Positions 1 through 11,486 of a stretch of 64,000 bases of DNA are shown here, one piece after another. The DNA is taken from the NCBI GenBank assembly GCA_963995505.1, contig OZ023181.1:9213487-9277486 (forward strand), in the 5' to 3' direction. The stretch comes from Hypericum androsaemum. Taxonomy: Eukaryota; Streptophyta; Magnoliopsida; Malpighiales; Hypericaceae. Under the pieces are notes generated by a model. That model had not been told where the DNA came from. It was given only the letters and a program-made list of their open reading frames with translations, and did no database searches. A program made the position numbers and the translations under genes. How positions within the stretch are numbered: the first letter of the stretch is position 1; each line of letters opens with the position of its first letter.

Positions 1-1056
1 TTTTGATGATATGACAAATTCGAGAGAATTCTACCTTAAACTGTAAATAATATTATTGATAAAGTTACCCTTTCAGGAAAAAAAAAGAGTAAAAGAAACT
101 TGGATAGACGTATCATGAAGATAACACCTTAATTTAATGAAATGATCAATTGATTGGATTGTTTCGTCATTGGCTTGGGTCAAATATATAATAACGCGGT
201 TGCTTGGGTTCAGGGTATTTTATAATGGATCCATTCTTAATAATTTAGTCTTTGGATGCTTCGAAGGAAATTTCCCAGATTATGATGTTTTATATTCCTA
301 CAAAAGCTTTAGAGTAAAAAAAGATCAGGGGAACTTTTCGTGGAAAGAACTCAATAAAGAGCTAAAGCTACTTCCAAATACGTAATACCGCATATGTCAC
401 CTTAATAACGATATGATCAATCGGTAAGATACGATTTTGGTTAGCCAACTTTGAACGTTGACTTGGAACAGTCAAACATCAAATTATTTTTTAATGGGAG
501 TCAATTCCATAGATGTTTGGTCATTGGGAAGGTAGGGTCAAGAGAACTTTATTTTCTTTTGATTTCTGCCCTTTTTTCCTGCTTTGTTGAAGATTTCTCC
601 TCATTTTGGAAAAAAAAAAACACACTGAAATTTTAGTATTTCTTCCACAGTTCGGATTAAATTATAACAATCAAAATATTGAGCAGTTTAGGCATAATAG
701 CTCAAGTTTAAAAGGGGGAAAATATTGAGTAATTTTAGGATGGTCATACGAATGCCCAGTTTAACGGTAATGTATGTATCAGTGAACCGTTAAATCTAAT
801 GAATGATGAAATAATAATTATTGTATTTATCAAATCATATTTTTATGTAACTATTGTAAAATTTTCCACTTATTAAATTACATATTTTGAATCTGTAAGA
901 TCTATCATAAATTTAGGAAGGCGTTGCCTTGGTAAATAACAATTATTGAATATATCAAATTTAATTAGCCAATGAATGACACAATCTTCGAATCTGTACA
1001 AGTGTAATCTGTTGTACATCTGACTGACTAGTGAAAGCGTTATTCTACCGACTTGA
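1..1056. other. AT-rich intergenic sequence
   Basis: I see no gene here. Two short open frames on the plus strand (170-385 and 451-636) have no recognisable domain, no splice context and no codon bias I can defend. The part next to position 1056 is downstream of the ascorbate oxidase stop codon on the minus strand and probably holds its 3' untranslated region, but I could not pick a polyadenylation site with confidence. Confidence 0.5.
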
Positions 1057-3096
1057 CTATCCTCTTGTTGCACCGCATCCCATAATAGAATCAGGCAGCT
1101 CTCCCAGCCTCCGGATCCCGGACTCGAACACAACCCCCATCCCCATGTAGAAATGCGAGTCTATATGGCAGTGGAACAGCCACACCCCCGGGTTGTCCGC
1201 CCTGAACCGCAGGGCGGTCCACCCGAACGGGTGGACGGGCACCGTGTTCTTCATCGCCGGGTTCTCCAGGTTGTACCCCTTGGGATCGTTGGCTGCGTCG
1301 AACTTGCCCTTCCCGTATCCGAGCACCCAGAAATCGTGCCCGTGCAGGTGCCAGGGGTGCGTCTCGCTCGTGTTGACGGTCAACGAGTTGGCATTCTGCA
1401 GCACAATGTCTATAGTTGTATTGAAGTTTAGGCGGTACACCGAATTCCCTAACGTGGCATTGCTGTTCACGGGGGGCGCAGAGATGTTATAGTCGCGGAA
1501 GTTGTAGCCGGAGGGTGGCTGTGTTTGGCTGAACACATTGGTTAGATTTCGCTTTAGGGCGATCAGGTAAGGCGTGTTCGGAAGGTTCAGCGATACGTTG
1601 TTTACGGACCACCGCGTGTAGCCGTTGACTTTGTTCTGCGTGTTGAGCATCACGATCACCCTGTCGCTCGTACGAGGGGGCGTCGAGAGGTAGCCCTGGC
1701 GGGCTTTGATCATGAGGCTCTGGTTGTACCTAGGGGAGACATCGTTCCACGCAGGACCCGCGGGGGGGCTCGTTGGTGGCACGCGTTTCGGATGGTTCGG
1801 GTAGTAGTTTAGGATGGCTAGGCCTTGCGGGGTGGTGCGGTTTCTGCTGACTACGTCTGTTGTCATCCAGTAGTTCCGCGAGGGGTCTTGGTCGGCCTTG
1901 ATCAGGACAGAGTAGGTCTCGCCAGAGTATATGAACAAGTTCTTTACCGTGAATGGTTCTACGTTGTGTCCGTCTGCTTCTACCACAGTCATGTTGTGAC
2001 CCTGCATTTTACAAGTCATTAACTATCTTAGCCAACGGACTAAAGACACATAGTTTTTAATGTTAATACCAAAGAATTTTAATTACCTCAATTTGGAAGC
2101 TTAGTGCCGATAAGGAGGTCAAGCTAGAAACTCGGAGGCGGTAAGTTTTTCCGGGGACTACTGTCGTAGTAAAATATGAGCATTCCGGGTTGGAAGCGTT
2201 GCAGACTTTCGGATCCATACCGGAGCAGTAGAATTTTCCTTTCCCTTGTATCAGAAGTGACTGGAATCCGAAACAAGAAGCCGAACATTGTTACCACAGT
2301 TACTAGACGAAGCAAAGGAACAGGAAAGACCGGTAAAAAGAGGAAGAATTCTAAGCAACAATGTACCTGAGGCTCCCCAACCCAGCCAAAGGGGATGGAA
2401 GACAAGCCGGTGGCTTGTTCGTAAGCGCTCTTATGGTACCAATCATTAAGGATAATGCTCCTGTCGTAATCATAAGCGTAAGGCTCGATTTGTCCTTCGG
2501 GAAGTGCGACTTGGATCGAACCATATAAACCAGATTCTTTCTGCATACCGTAGTGAGCATGGTACAGGTACGTCCCGGGCTGCAACGTTCGGAAGAGACC
2601 AAAATCAGACAAACACAATGAGAATGTTTCAAGCCAACGAGTGGAAGGAAGGTGGAGTCCAATTGTACCATATCGACAACGAATTGGTACTTGAAAGTAT
2701 CCTCTGGCTGGATTGGACACTGCGTCACCCCTTCAGTCCCATCAAACCAAGGTGTTCCATGCTGCAAAAACCAATGTCAAATAGTCAACACACAGCAGTA
2801 AATGACGTACAAGGAAGGACCCGACTGTACTCGACTCGTACCTGTCTAATTCCATGCCAATGGATCGCCAGGTTCTCGGTTATCAAGCTGTTGGTGACCT
2901 CAACGATGATCGTGTCGCCCTGCTGGGCCCGGATAGTAGGCCCCGGGGTCTCTCCATTGATGGTAACAACAAGCTTTTGGAAGCAATCAGGGGACTTGTA
3001 CTCGTACTTGACGTCCCACCTGTAATGCCGGACTCTTCCTTGTACAGATGGTACTACAATGGACAATAAAGCCACAACCAAACCCAACTTCAACAT
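1057..3096 (-). CDS. L-ascorbate oxidase, five exons, apparently intact
   Basis: Secreted multicopper oxidase that couples oxidation of apoplastic ascorbate to reduction of oxygen to water. My exon model on the minus strand is 3096-2842, 2761-2669, 2579-2367, 2260-2087 and 2001-1057. Every intron is GT-AG and phase 0, giving 559 residues with no stop, close to the usual family size. Residues 1-20 form a hydrophobic signal peptide ending SVQG. Copper-ligand motifs are all present: HWHGIRQ at the exon 1 end, YHAHYGMQ in exon 3, [16 protein letters not shown] and [16 protein letters not shown] in exon 5; the methionine of the last motif is the expected axial ligand of the blue copper site. The tail ending MGCGATRG and the GTPWFDG stretch favour ascorbate oxidase over laccase. 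Several NxS/T sites suggest glycosylation. Start is the first ATG before the signal peptide. A broken paralogue lies at 35973-55240 in the same orientation. Confidence 0.93.
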
Positions 3097-4172
3097 CGTT
3101 TCTAGTTTATTTGCTTAGACAAATCTCCGTATCCTATTGGTGTGTATATGTAAAGATTGAAGTAACGTGTCCGTATAAATAGCCGTTTAAAGCAAGCAAT
3201 AAGATATAATTTCAATTATAAAATGATAATTTGCGGGACTCGGTCAAGGTGCGACTCTCATGGTTTTTGAATAGTATAAAAAATTCAACACGTCTATAGT
3301 TTATTATTTAGATCTTTTCGTGAATATTTTTGGAGATGGAAAAGGAAACTTCGTGGTCCCTTACGAGCATGGCGTAACGAGAAAAGTATGATTTTTGGGA
3401 GGAAAGGCGGGGTCCCACTTGTGCAATTAGGACAGCCTGACTTGGTAATTGTTTTTGCTATCTTTGATTAAGTTGCTGACAGGGGGTAACGTGGTTGTAT
3501 TCAATTATTGATCAAGTATTTACTGCCTCGGGAACATGGTAGATCTACTAATAAAAAATTACGTCAACTTGCTTATCCGATTTTAAATAAATGAAAAAGT
3601 GTAATTTAATGTATACAATGGTGACAATCTACTATTATGGTGTCCTTCACAAATTTCATGAATCTGATAGGAAGTTATGAAACATGAAGCAAAAGGTGGC
3701 TAATCAATCTTGGGGAGGGAGCGTCCCGGCGTCAACCTCCTCCTGGTCAAGTGTCAAAAAATAAAAAATTTTTTGACTTATTTAATGCATCTTAAACTAC
3801 ATTATACAACATAGTACAAAAGTGAAAAGTGGTCATATCACAAAGTACTAAAAAGTACTTCTCTTTAAAATAAATTATGGTTTTTGCTTTTTTGATTTAC
3901 ATCGTATCTAAACACTATTGTGTTAGATAATCCAAGTTATGAAACTTTTGTAACGTGATAAAACTTCAACTAATATTTTATATTATAGTGATGTAAAAAA
4001 ATCGAACTCGAAATCTTTTAATTAATTATAAATTTCGCTTCTTGTACTTATTGGGATATTCTCATGAGTTATGCTTCTGAGCACATTCCCAAACACATCG
4101 TTGAACCCCCGGACTTTTCTGCACAACCGCCCCGCGCAATTTCAGTCTGAAGTCCTGACTTTCTCATGCCAA
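3097..4172. other. ascorbate oxidase upstream region and intergenic DNA
   Basis: No gene is visible. The segment 3413-3600 has a diverged second copy at about 25625-25774 plus 26043-26090, where a 268-bp element interrupts it. The rest is AT-rich and carries no domain I recognise. Confidence 0.5.
3174..3181 (-). promoter_or_regulatory. possible TATA element of the ascorbate oxidase gene
   Basis: The minus strand reads TATTTATA about 78 bases upstream of the start codon (the plus strand reads TATAAATA). The distance suits a plant core promoter with a short leader, but the match on the coding strand is imperfect and AT-rich DNA gives such matches by chance. Confidence 0.3.
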
Positions 4173-4255
4173 GGTGTTGGGACTAAAAAAAAAGCCTCGG
4201 CTTTGGATTAAGTTAGATTTTTGGTTTCATTTATTCTCAACTTGCGTGTACTTTG

Positions 4256-4484
4256 CTCGCTCATTTGGTGCCGCGCGCTCATTTGGTACCGCGCGCTCAT
4301 TTGGTACCGCGCGCTCATTTGGTGGCGCTCGCTCAATTGGTGCGTGCTCGCTCGCTCGGTGCCGCTGGCTCACTCGGTGCTGCTCGCTCACTCGGTGCCG
4401 CGCGCTCACTCGGTGCCGCGCGCTCACTCGGTGCCGCGCGCTCACTCGGTGCCGCCCGCTCACTCGGTGCCGCTCGCTAAGGTT
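4256..4484 (+). repeat. 18-bp tandem array in the 5' LTR
   Basis: About 13 units related to GCTCACTCGGTGCCGCGC. Because the unit is a multiple of three, all forward and some reverse frames stay open and read as ARSLGA-type or RHRVSA-type repeats. These open frames are by-products of the array, not genes. The unit is CpG rich, so many sites could be methylated. A diverged copy is at 21054-21415. Confidence 0.9.
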
Positions 4485-4825
4485 CATCGCATTTTTGTAG
4501 AAAAACCACAAATTCTGCCTCAGACCTCCGATCGAAATGATTCAAGTTGCTATGGAAAGCTAAGACATAGACCTACAATGTTGTAGTTTATGATATCTTC
4601 AAATTCGGAGCTAAATGGGGTCAAAAGTCCGTTTGAAGACAAGATCGCCCACCTTATGCTCACTCGCTCGCTATGGTGGTCACTCGGTGCCGCTCGCTCG
4701 ATGCTCGCTCGTTCGGTGCTCGCTCATTGGACTTTGAGAGACAACATTTTTTTGGCAAAAATGTTCGAGATGAGCCAGAACCAAGTTGGCGCCTCAATGT
4801 GACTAAAGTGGTTTAGACGTCGATA

Positions 4826-5580
4826 CAACAAAGGAAGCTTCGGTTTCCATCATGAGTCGGTAGCCAAGTTGGCATTATCTAAAGGCGGCTTCGGTTTTCA
4901 TCATGAGTCGGTAGCCAAGTTGGCATTGTCAAAGGCGGTTTCGATTTTCATCATGAGTCGGTAGCCAAGTTGGCATTGTCTAAAGGTGGCTACGGTTTCC
5001 ATCATGAGTCGGTAGCCAAGTTGGCATTGTCAAAGGCGGTTTCGGTTTCCATCATGAGTCGGTAGCTAAGTTGGCATTGTCTAAAGGTGGCTTCGGTTTC
5101 CATCATGAGTCGGTAGCCAAGTTGGCATTGTCAAAGGCAGTTTCAGTTTCCATCATGAGTCGATAGCCAAAAAGGCAGCTTCGATTTCCATCATGAGTCG
5201 GTAATCAAGTTTGCATTGTCAAAGGCGGTTTCGGTTTCCATCATGAGTCGGTAGCCAAGTTGGTATTGTCTAAAGATAGCTTCAGTTTCCATCATGAGTC
5301 GGTAGCCAAGTTGGCATTGTCTAAAGGTGGCTTAGGTTTCCATCATGAGTCGGTAGCCAAGTTGGCATTGTCTAAAATGGTTTCAGTTTCTATGGTGAGT
5401 CGGTAGCTAAATCGGCGTTGTTTAAAGCGGCTTCGATTTTCATCATGAGTCGGTAGCCAAGTTTGCATCGTCTAAAGTGGCTTCGGTTTCTATCATGAGT
5501 CGGTTGCCAAGTTGGCATCGTCTAAAGGCAGTTTCGGTTTCCATCATGAGCCGGAGCTAAGTTGACATCGTTTGAGGCGG
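4826..5580 (+). repeat. tandem array of about 49-bp units in the 5' LTR
   Basis: Around 15 units with core TCATGAGTCGGTAGCCAAGT followed by TGGCATTGTC. Unit length alternates between about 47 and 50 bases depending on whether the linker reads TCAAAGGCGG or TCTAAAGGTGG. The matching array in the 3' LTR is at 21785-22505. Confidence 0.92.
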
Positions 5581-5837
5581 TTGGCATCGTCTATATAAAG
5601 AGGGCCCGGGCATGAAACCAAAAATCATCAATCAACCACACAACCAACTACTTTTCTTTTACTTGTACCATTTTCCTTTCCACAACATAGGTCTTTTTTC
5701 CCCCTCTCCCTTAGACCGAACATCTAAGGTTCGTATAACTTTTTTCACCCATTCCGTTGGACCGACCTTGGGACGATCACTCCGGACCGTCTCGGGAAGT
5801 CTTACGTTCTTGTACCACTTTTCCTATAACATATTTT

Positions 5838-5855
5838 TGGCACGCTCAGTGGGAC
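5838..5855 (+). other. primer-binding-site-like sequence
   Basis: TGGCACGCTCAGTGGGAC begins seven bases after the LTR end. Its place and the TGG start fit a tRNA primer site of a plant gypsy element. I did not assign the tRNA. Confidence 0.5.
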
Positions 5856-5899
5856 ATAGGAGGACGTCTGAGAAGGCGGTCTAACTTTGCTCAACCAAG

Positions 5900-6802
5900 A
5901 TGACCAAGAACAACCCGACTTCTAATAAGGAGACGGCACCACAACCCTCTCAACAAAATGTTGGGAGGAATCCACCCATCTTGGCTCACATGATGGAGCC
6001 GACCCTTTCAGTTACCCAAGAGGGTACCTGAAGAGGCAACATCAACCCGGCTCCCCTCAAGGAGCTGACTGATCATCTCGCAATCATGGCCGGCACGCTC
6101 GAAGTTATCACAGCTCGACTTGACAAAATTAATCGTGATAACGAGGAGGGTCGACAAGGTATCGAGAAGGTGATAAGACGTACCGAGGAGATTTCTCAGC
6201 GCAGCGATGAATCTTATCATTGGATCTCTAACCAAATCACCAACCAAATCCAAGGAGTTCATAACTATGTGGACACCTCGATTCAAAAGGTGGCCAGTGA
6301 GAGCAACTAGCATACCATGGACTATTTTCACCAGACCTTGATGCCGACCATAGTAAACGAATCTGCAAAGGCAGCTGAGGCTCAAGCCAAAGGGAAGGCT
6401 ATCTGTAGCCCGTTGCCTGTCAGACACACCTTTAACCAACTGAAGGTCGGCACTCTGCCATCTGACAAGGCGTCGGACATGGCTGGTGTATTCAGTCGAA
6501 GGCCACCAATCGGAACCCCGATGCTCTCAACGTTTCAAGCGTCTTCAGGAAGGGGAACTCATGGAGTAGATAACTCCCTCCCACATGAGACTGCAAGGAT
6601 GGAGACAAATAATATTCAAGCAGACCGGAGCTGGTATGAGTCAGCTCCGACTCAAGAACAGCCATACCCATCTAGGGTTATGACCGACCGAGGCTCCTTC
6701 GAAAGGGGGAACATCCGAACAAATGCCTTGTATGAGTCAAGGGTTCCTAATCCCACCCCCAGTCACCTTAATGACTCGACCAAGGCGGACCGAATTGGAT
6801 GA
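5900..6802 (+). pseudogene. gag N-terminal part, Tat-like element
   Basis: One reading frame runs through this stretch with two internal stops, TGA at 6029 and TAG at 6308. It starts MTKNNPTSNKET and continues with a helical, charged segment (ITARLDKINRDNEEGRQGIE) and a proline- and serine-rich part. It is the leading part of the element's gag by position, directly after the LTR and primer site. The stops are of the CGA-to-TGA and CAG-to-TAG type. No conserved domain is expected in this part, so the call rests on context and on the retained frame. Confidence 0.65.
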
Positions 6803-6971
6803 AGAAGACATCCATCACCCCGTCGCGAGGCAACTAACCTATAATGTGACCCGAATAAGGTCAAACCGATGATAACTTCATCCCGAGGAGGAGGGGGAAC
6901 CAAATCCGTGCCAACCTCTTGAGGACCATCCGGTACCCAACCTCAACCGAGGAGCTCACCAGAGGGAGGAG

Positions 6972-7511
6972 TTGGTTGATATGCTGAGAGACATGGGGTT
7001 CGAACCAAGGAGTACTCCGCGACCGAGATTTCTCAAACCCTACCCGGTGGACTTCAATAACATGGCCTATCCAATTGGGTATCGGATCCCAGATTTTACT
7101 AAATTCTCGGGGGAAGACAACCAATCATTGGTAGAACACATTGCACGTTTTATTATCTAGTGTGGAGAATTGGCAACTCAAGGCAAATGGCTCTTACGCC
7201 AATTTTCGATGACCTTGACCAAGTCGGCTTTCACTTGCTACATCGGCTTACCACCGGGCTCGATGCGTGATTGGGCTGATATGGAACAAAAGTTCCATAA
7301 CCAATTTTATCGATCAGAACCGAGCATCACCGTGTCCGACCTCGCTCGCATGCAACAACTTAAAGGCGAGTCGGTGGAAAAATTTATCATGCGCTTCCGC
7401 AAGGCTAAGAGTCGGTGTCCAACCAACCTCTCGGAATATGAACTCGCTGCCATGGCCATGCAAGGACTCTCTTACCGCCTATGCAAGAAGCTCGGAGTAG
7501 AGAGATTCTGA
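6972..7511 (+). pseudogene. retrotransposon gag capsid domain
   Basis: The frame reads RPRFLKPYPVDFNNMAYP, then DFTKFSGEDNQSLVEHIARF, a stop at 7158, and then the capsid core with LPPGSMRDWADMEQKFHNQF and RMQQLKGESVEKFIMRFRKA, the hallmark of plant gypsy gag (Retrotrans_gag family). A TAG splits the domain and another stop follows GVERF. Capsid assembles the virus-like particle in active elements. The frame differs from the gag N-terminal part upstream, so at least one shift lies between 6802 and 6972. Confidence 0.8.
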
Positions 7512-7523
7512 TACCTCTCAGAA

Positions 7524-8797
7524 TTGACCCAAAAGGCGACCATAGCGCAACAACTCATCAATGAGAAAGATAGGAGGGCTTCCTCCTCGAAAGGTACTTA
7601 CCGCCGCTATGATTCTACACTTGAAATGGATCAGCTTGGTGATGAGCAAGGCTTCGAGGAAGGTCATATGGCAGAAGAGATGGCGGTTGAGCTCAAGGAA
7701 GGTAAGCCGTATGAGTGCGAAAGCCTTGTCCATAAGAAGATGACGGTCCCGAATGAGTTTAATCATTCTGGGAATTCATCTGAGCAAAGCAAGGGCTTTA
7801 ACAAAGTTGGCTGAGAATATTCATTCGATGTCACAAAGGCCGACGAGATTTTTGATAATTTCCTAAAAAATGGCCAGATCGTGTTACCATCTGGCCACAA
7901 GATCCCCAGATCCTGAAGGGGATGAAGTATTGCAAGTGGCATGTAGGTAAGTCACACAATACTTCCAATTGTGTGGTGTTCCACAACTAAGTGTAGCAAG
8001 CAATCAGAGATGATCGTTTGAAATTCCCAAATGAACAACCCTCAGTATCCTTCGGTGCACCCATCACCATGGTGAGTGTAAGGAGGGATCGAGAGAAGGT
8101 TGACCCCAAGAGAGGACGAACTCCCCTAAGAGACTTGAGAGAGAAACTCGGGGGGCAAGGTGGACCCGAGGGGCAAGGCAAATCTGGAGGGCAAGATAGG
8201 CGACAAGCTGATCGCCATCCAAGGATGACAAAATACTTATGTCCTAAGGTCGTGGAGGATAAATGGAAGGTTCACCGCCCTTGTTATAAGGTGGATGTTC
8301 GTGATGGAGCTAATCCACGTCAAAATATTTTCCACCAGCTCAGAGATAGAAGGGCTTGACCGGGATCACCGGTTCAAGAAGGCCTAACCAAGACCCAAAG
8401 GCGACGTCACGAGAGGAAAGTCTAAACCAAAAAGCAAGTTACAAGGGACCTCAAGAGGAGATTGGCCAACCAAAAGGCTCAACTTGAGGAGCAAATATCC
8501 CTCCTCACTCTCCCACGGGTTCAAGCTCGTTCGACTTCAGATAAAAGTCGACATGAGAAAACCAGAGACCCCAAGGCAGACAAGGGAAAGGCTGCCGTGG
8601 GCTCTGAGGAGAGTTCGAGCAAGGTAGCCGATATGAATCTCGGCAGGAGGTTCACAATGGACCGTGCTACTTTGGATGGAACAGACCGCAACCCACGAAC
8701 TCGAACCTTGCCAGAACCTTGGTTTGGAAGAACTGCAATCCAAGCAATGGAATTTCGTGAACCTATGGTCCAAGTCGAATTACGCCACAAACGATGA
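7524..8797 (+). pseudogene. gag C-terminal and linker remains
   Basis: Short frames (7524-7814, 8018-8359 and 8462-8797) hold charged, low-complexity protein with a WHVG/CKWH-like stretch between them and a KYLCPKVVEDKWKVH segment. They continue the gag to protease order. Stops and frame changes separate them. I assign them to the element by position only. Confidence 0.5.
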
Positions 8798-8799
8798 TG

Positions 8800-9420
8800 G
8801 AAGAATCGTTTGATAAGTGAATAGTTTCGCTCAAGCTAAGCAATCCAGCAATTAGCAAGAACACACAAGGAGTATCTTAACTCACAAAAAAAATATCAAT
8901 CTCAAAAGTTCGTCCCCTTTTATTACTAGGAGACCTCCTTATATAGGCTCCAAAGTACCAAAGTATTCCTAAACAAGCTAACTCCTAAAAAGGAGTTCAA
9001 AGGCTGGCCAAAACTCTCTTTCCTAATCTAAGGATATTCTGGCCGAATTATTCAACTAAATAAGAAATAATCTAAGCAAATAATATATAATAGAATAACT
9101 AATAGCTGCACGTCCTAAACAAGTAGATGCATGGACTAAATAGGCTGATTCTTCTTGATTCTCCATGTGTGCATGCATCCAGAAGTTTACGTGCATGTCA
9201 AGCTTCCAAAATAGCCTCTATCACGTGCATGGGCTTTGCATGGGCCTCATGCACGTCCTTGCACTTGTACGCACTGGCTTGAGCCCAGACTTCTTGCATT
9301 AATCCATTAAGTTCTGCTTGAAATGTTTTGGCTCTTGCTCGTGTCATCGGCCCAATTGGTAATTGCACTTGCTGTGAGTCTTGTAGCTTCACATCAGTAG
9401 CCGGTGACCAAAGGGAGAAG
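8800..9420 (-). mobile_element. antisense retroelement 3' fragment with partial LTR, inserted in the Tat-like element
   Basis: On the minus strand a short frame (9449-9198) contains PIGPMTRARAKTFQAELNGL, a motif typical of the C-terminal end of plant gypsy pol. It is followed downstream by LTR-like DNA carrying GGAGCCTATATAAGGAGG (plus-strand location about 8930-8950). The break in the gag-protease coding sequence of the host element coincides with it. Limits are approximate and I did not find its partner LTR. Confidence 0.55.
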
Positions 9421-10305
9421 CTGACCTGCAAATGGGTGCCCAAGGTCAAGAGAGAAGTTCATCCCAAGGAGGAAACCAAGGAACTCCCTCGTCATGGCAA
9501 GTCCAACCAGAAGAGGAAGGAAATCATGGTTGACCTGGATACGGGCTATGTCAGGTTCGGATCATTCCACAATAAGGTGCCAATCAATATGGTCTTCACT
9601 CTCCCAGCTATATTCGAACAAAAGGAAAATCAGCAAAGTTACTTGGAGGGCGATGTGATCGAAAATGAGTATGGAGTGATTGAGATCGGTGAGAAGTCCT
9701 TGGCGGTTCCCGTCATTGAAGATTTCAGCAATAGCATCACCATCGCGAGGCCTACCATAAGCATGTGCAAGCACCTCAAGCCTTTGTACATTACGGCTCA
9801 TATCTTTGGAAAGCCGGTGGGAAGGATCCTCGTGGACAATGGAGCTACGGTAAACATCATTCCTCAATCCCTACTCCGAAAGTTAAATAAAGAACGGGAG
9901 AAGTTGATGCCAACCAATATGATTATGACTGACTTTCCTGGCAAGGGTACTCGTCCGCTAAGGACGCTTGCGACTGAAGTCAGCGTCGGTTCCGTGAGTA
10001 GGGAAGTCGAATTCTTTGTCATAGATGCGAAGACATCCTATAACAGCTTGTTGGCATGGGATTGGATTCATTCCGCTCAAATCATCCCGTCTTCTCTTCA
10101 TAAGTTCCTTATCCAATGGAAGTTGGATGGTAATGTGGAGATTGTGGCTGCCGATGCCTATCCTTTCTTGACGGCGGCCAATTTTGTTGAAGCGGCCTTC
10201 TATGATGGCTCCATGGTGCCAACCAGTGTGGCACAGAGTGATATAAATGGCCAAATTACCGACTATGCGAGATCGGTTGAAAGGGAGGTTCCTTCCACCC
10301 AATGA
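9421..10305 (+). pseudogene. aspartic protease region of the Tat-like element
   Basis: A long open frame carries the retropepsin signature: GRILVDNGATVNIIPQSLLR, where the usual DSG/DTG is DNG, followed by a glycine-rich turn and SYNSLLAWDWIHS, the typical end of the domain in Tat elements (LGRPWIH). The enzyme matures the Gag-Pol product. Its frame ends at 10303 and the reverse transcriptase frame overlaps it from 10247. The first part of the open frame (9328-9420) belongs to the inserted antisense fragment. Confidence 0.8.
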
Positions 10306-10990
10306 TCGGTTAGTGCCGCACCTGGGGGGCAAGCGCTTAGGCTTACCTTTCATGACTAATACGACCATCGAAGAAATGGCAAGGCGGTTGGAGGTCTACT
10401 CCTTGTCACAATACGAAGCGGCCGAGTACGTCTTTGAGGATGACGGTCAAGACCCCATGGAGCTGATAAGGATGAGCGATCTTCACCCAGTACCAACCAA
10501 GCTCGACGATGCCAAGACGGAGGTAAAAGATCTCTTGAAGGAGATACTTCTTCAATCCAAAAAGGGAGGCCGGCCCGTGTTCATTAGTGAACGACTTCCC
10601 AAGGACTTTGAAAGAGACTTGGTCGAACTCTTAACTGAGTATCAAGATTGCATTACTTGGGACTATGATAAGATGCCCGGACTTGATCGATCTCTCATAG
10701 AACATCGGCTTCTGATAAAGCCGGGATTTTGGCCTTACCAACAACCCATGAGGAGAATGATGCCCGAAGTGGCAGAGAAGGTGAAAATGGAGATCAACCG
10801 ACTCCTTGATGCCGGCTTCATAAGAAAGGCCTACTATGTCGAGTGGTTGTCTAACATTGTCCCGGTGGTAAAAAAGAATGGAAAGATTTGAGTGTGCATC
10901 GACTTCCGAGACTTGAACACCGCTACCCCAAAGGACGAGTATCAAATGCCGATCGCAGATATGTTGGTGGATGCAATAAATAGTGTGCCA
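10247..10990 (+). pseudogene. reverse transcriptase, N-terminal part, Tat-like element
   Basis: The frame contains LLTEYQDCITWDYDKMPGLD, a segment that precedes the RT domain in this branch, then QPMRRMMPEVAEKVKMEI and SNIVPVVKKNGKI. A TGA at 10889-10891 replaces the conserved tryptophan, after which the frame continues VCIDFRDLNTATPKDEYQMP to about 10985. The RT then breaks at the nest of foreign DNA and resumes at 17951. Confidence 0.85.
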
Positions 10991-11149
10991 ATGATAGTGG
11001 GAAGGAATGCATTTGATATCTCAGACTACCTCAGATATGCTGCGATAAATTAAACATAACTTCTTCATCCGGGATCCAAAATAGATTATTCAAAATGGTA
11101 TTGAAAGGTAAGATGTGGACCTATAAGCTTACGAAGACATGGATTTATC

Positions 11150-11365
11150 ATGCTAGCAATTTGGTCCAAGCCTAGCAAGTGGATAAATGACATGTTGTAT
11201 TGTCGATTCTTAAGGTGTGATAAAGAGAGAATGGTGGAGTTGGCTTCATTTAAGTTGGTAGGTGTTGCTGGAGTTTGGTTCCAAAATGAGGGATCATATG
11301 CGTGGACTTGGGAGATCTTTACTAAGGCCTTGTGCAAAGATAGAATAGACCCCAACAAAAACTAA
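11150..11365 (+). pseudogene. gypsy gag fragment
   Basis: The frame includes RMVELASFKLVGVAGVWFQN and WTWEIFTKALCKDR, which match the capsid pattern of plant chromovirus-like gypsy gag (a hydrophobic residue pair, then W, then TW..F). Only about 70 residues remain. The 100 bases before it (11050-11120) resemble the early part of the LTR at 16165-16260, so the fragment does not sit in its expected place relative to an LTR. Confidence 0.6.
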
Positions 11366-11486
11366 AATGCATATGATAAACATACAATCATCAATGACAA
11401 ATAAAGACCATGCAATGTCATGTCTCACTACATATCAATGTGTATGGATGTTGGGAGTGCTACATTAGTGAAGCCAACATCAATCA

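Larger units (their letters stand above)
4173..5831 (+). repeat. 5' LTR of the Tat-like element
   Basis: Matches the 3' copy at about 20890-22751 in order: an 18-bp array, a unique block (about 4485-4820), a 49-bp array, and a terminal unique part that runs from the TATATAAAGAGGGCCC region near 5592 to the end ACA at 5831. TATATAAAG is a likely promoter element for the element's RNA. The left limit TGTTGGGAC is an estimate. Confidence 0.8.

Noticed and set aside
170..636. Two short plus-strand open frames
   Set aside because: No domain, no splice context, AT-rich, and length within chance for this composition.
4174..4586. Open frames of 75-121 residues on both strands with ARSLGA- or RHRVSA-type repeats
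   Set aside because: They are readings of the 18-bp LTR array in several frames at once; the unit length is a multiple of three, so open frames arise without coding selection.
4826..5580. Regular 49-bp repeats as a possible CRISPR array
   Set aside because: Units are contiguous and diverged with no unique spacers, they lie in an LTR and are repeated in the partner LTR, and the genome is a plant's.
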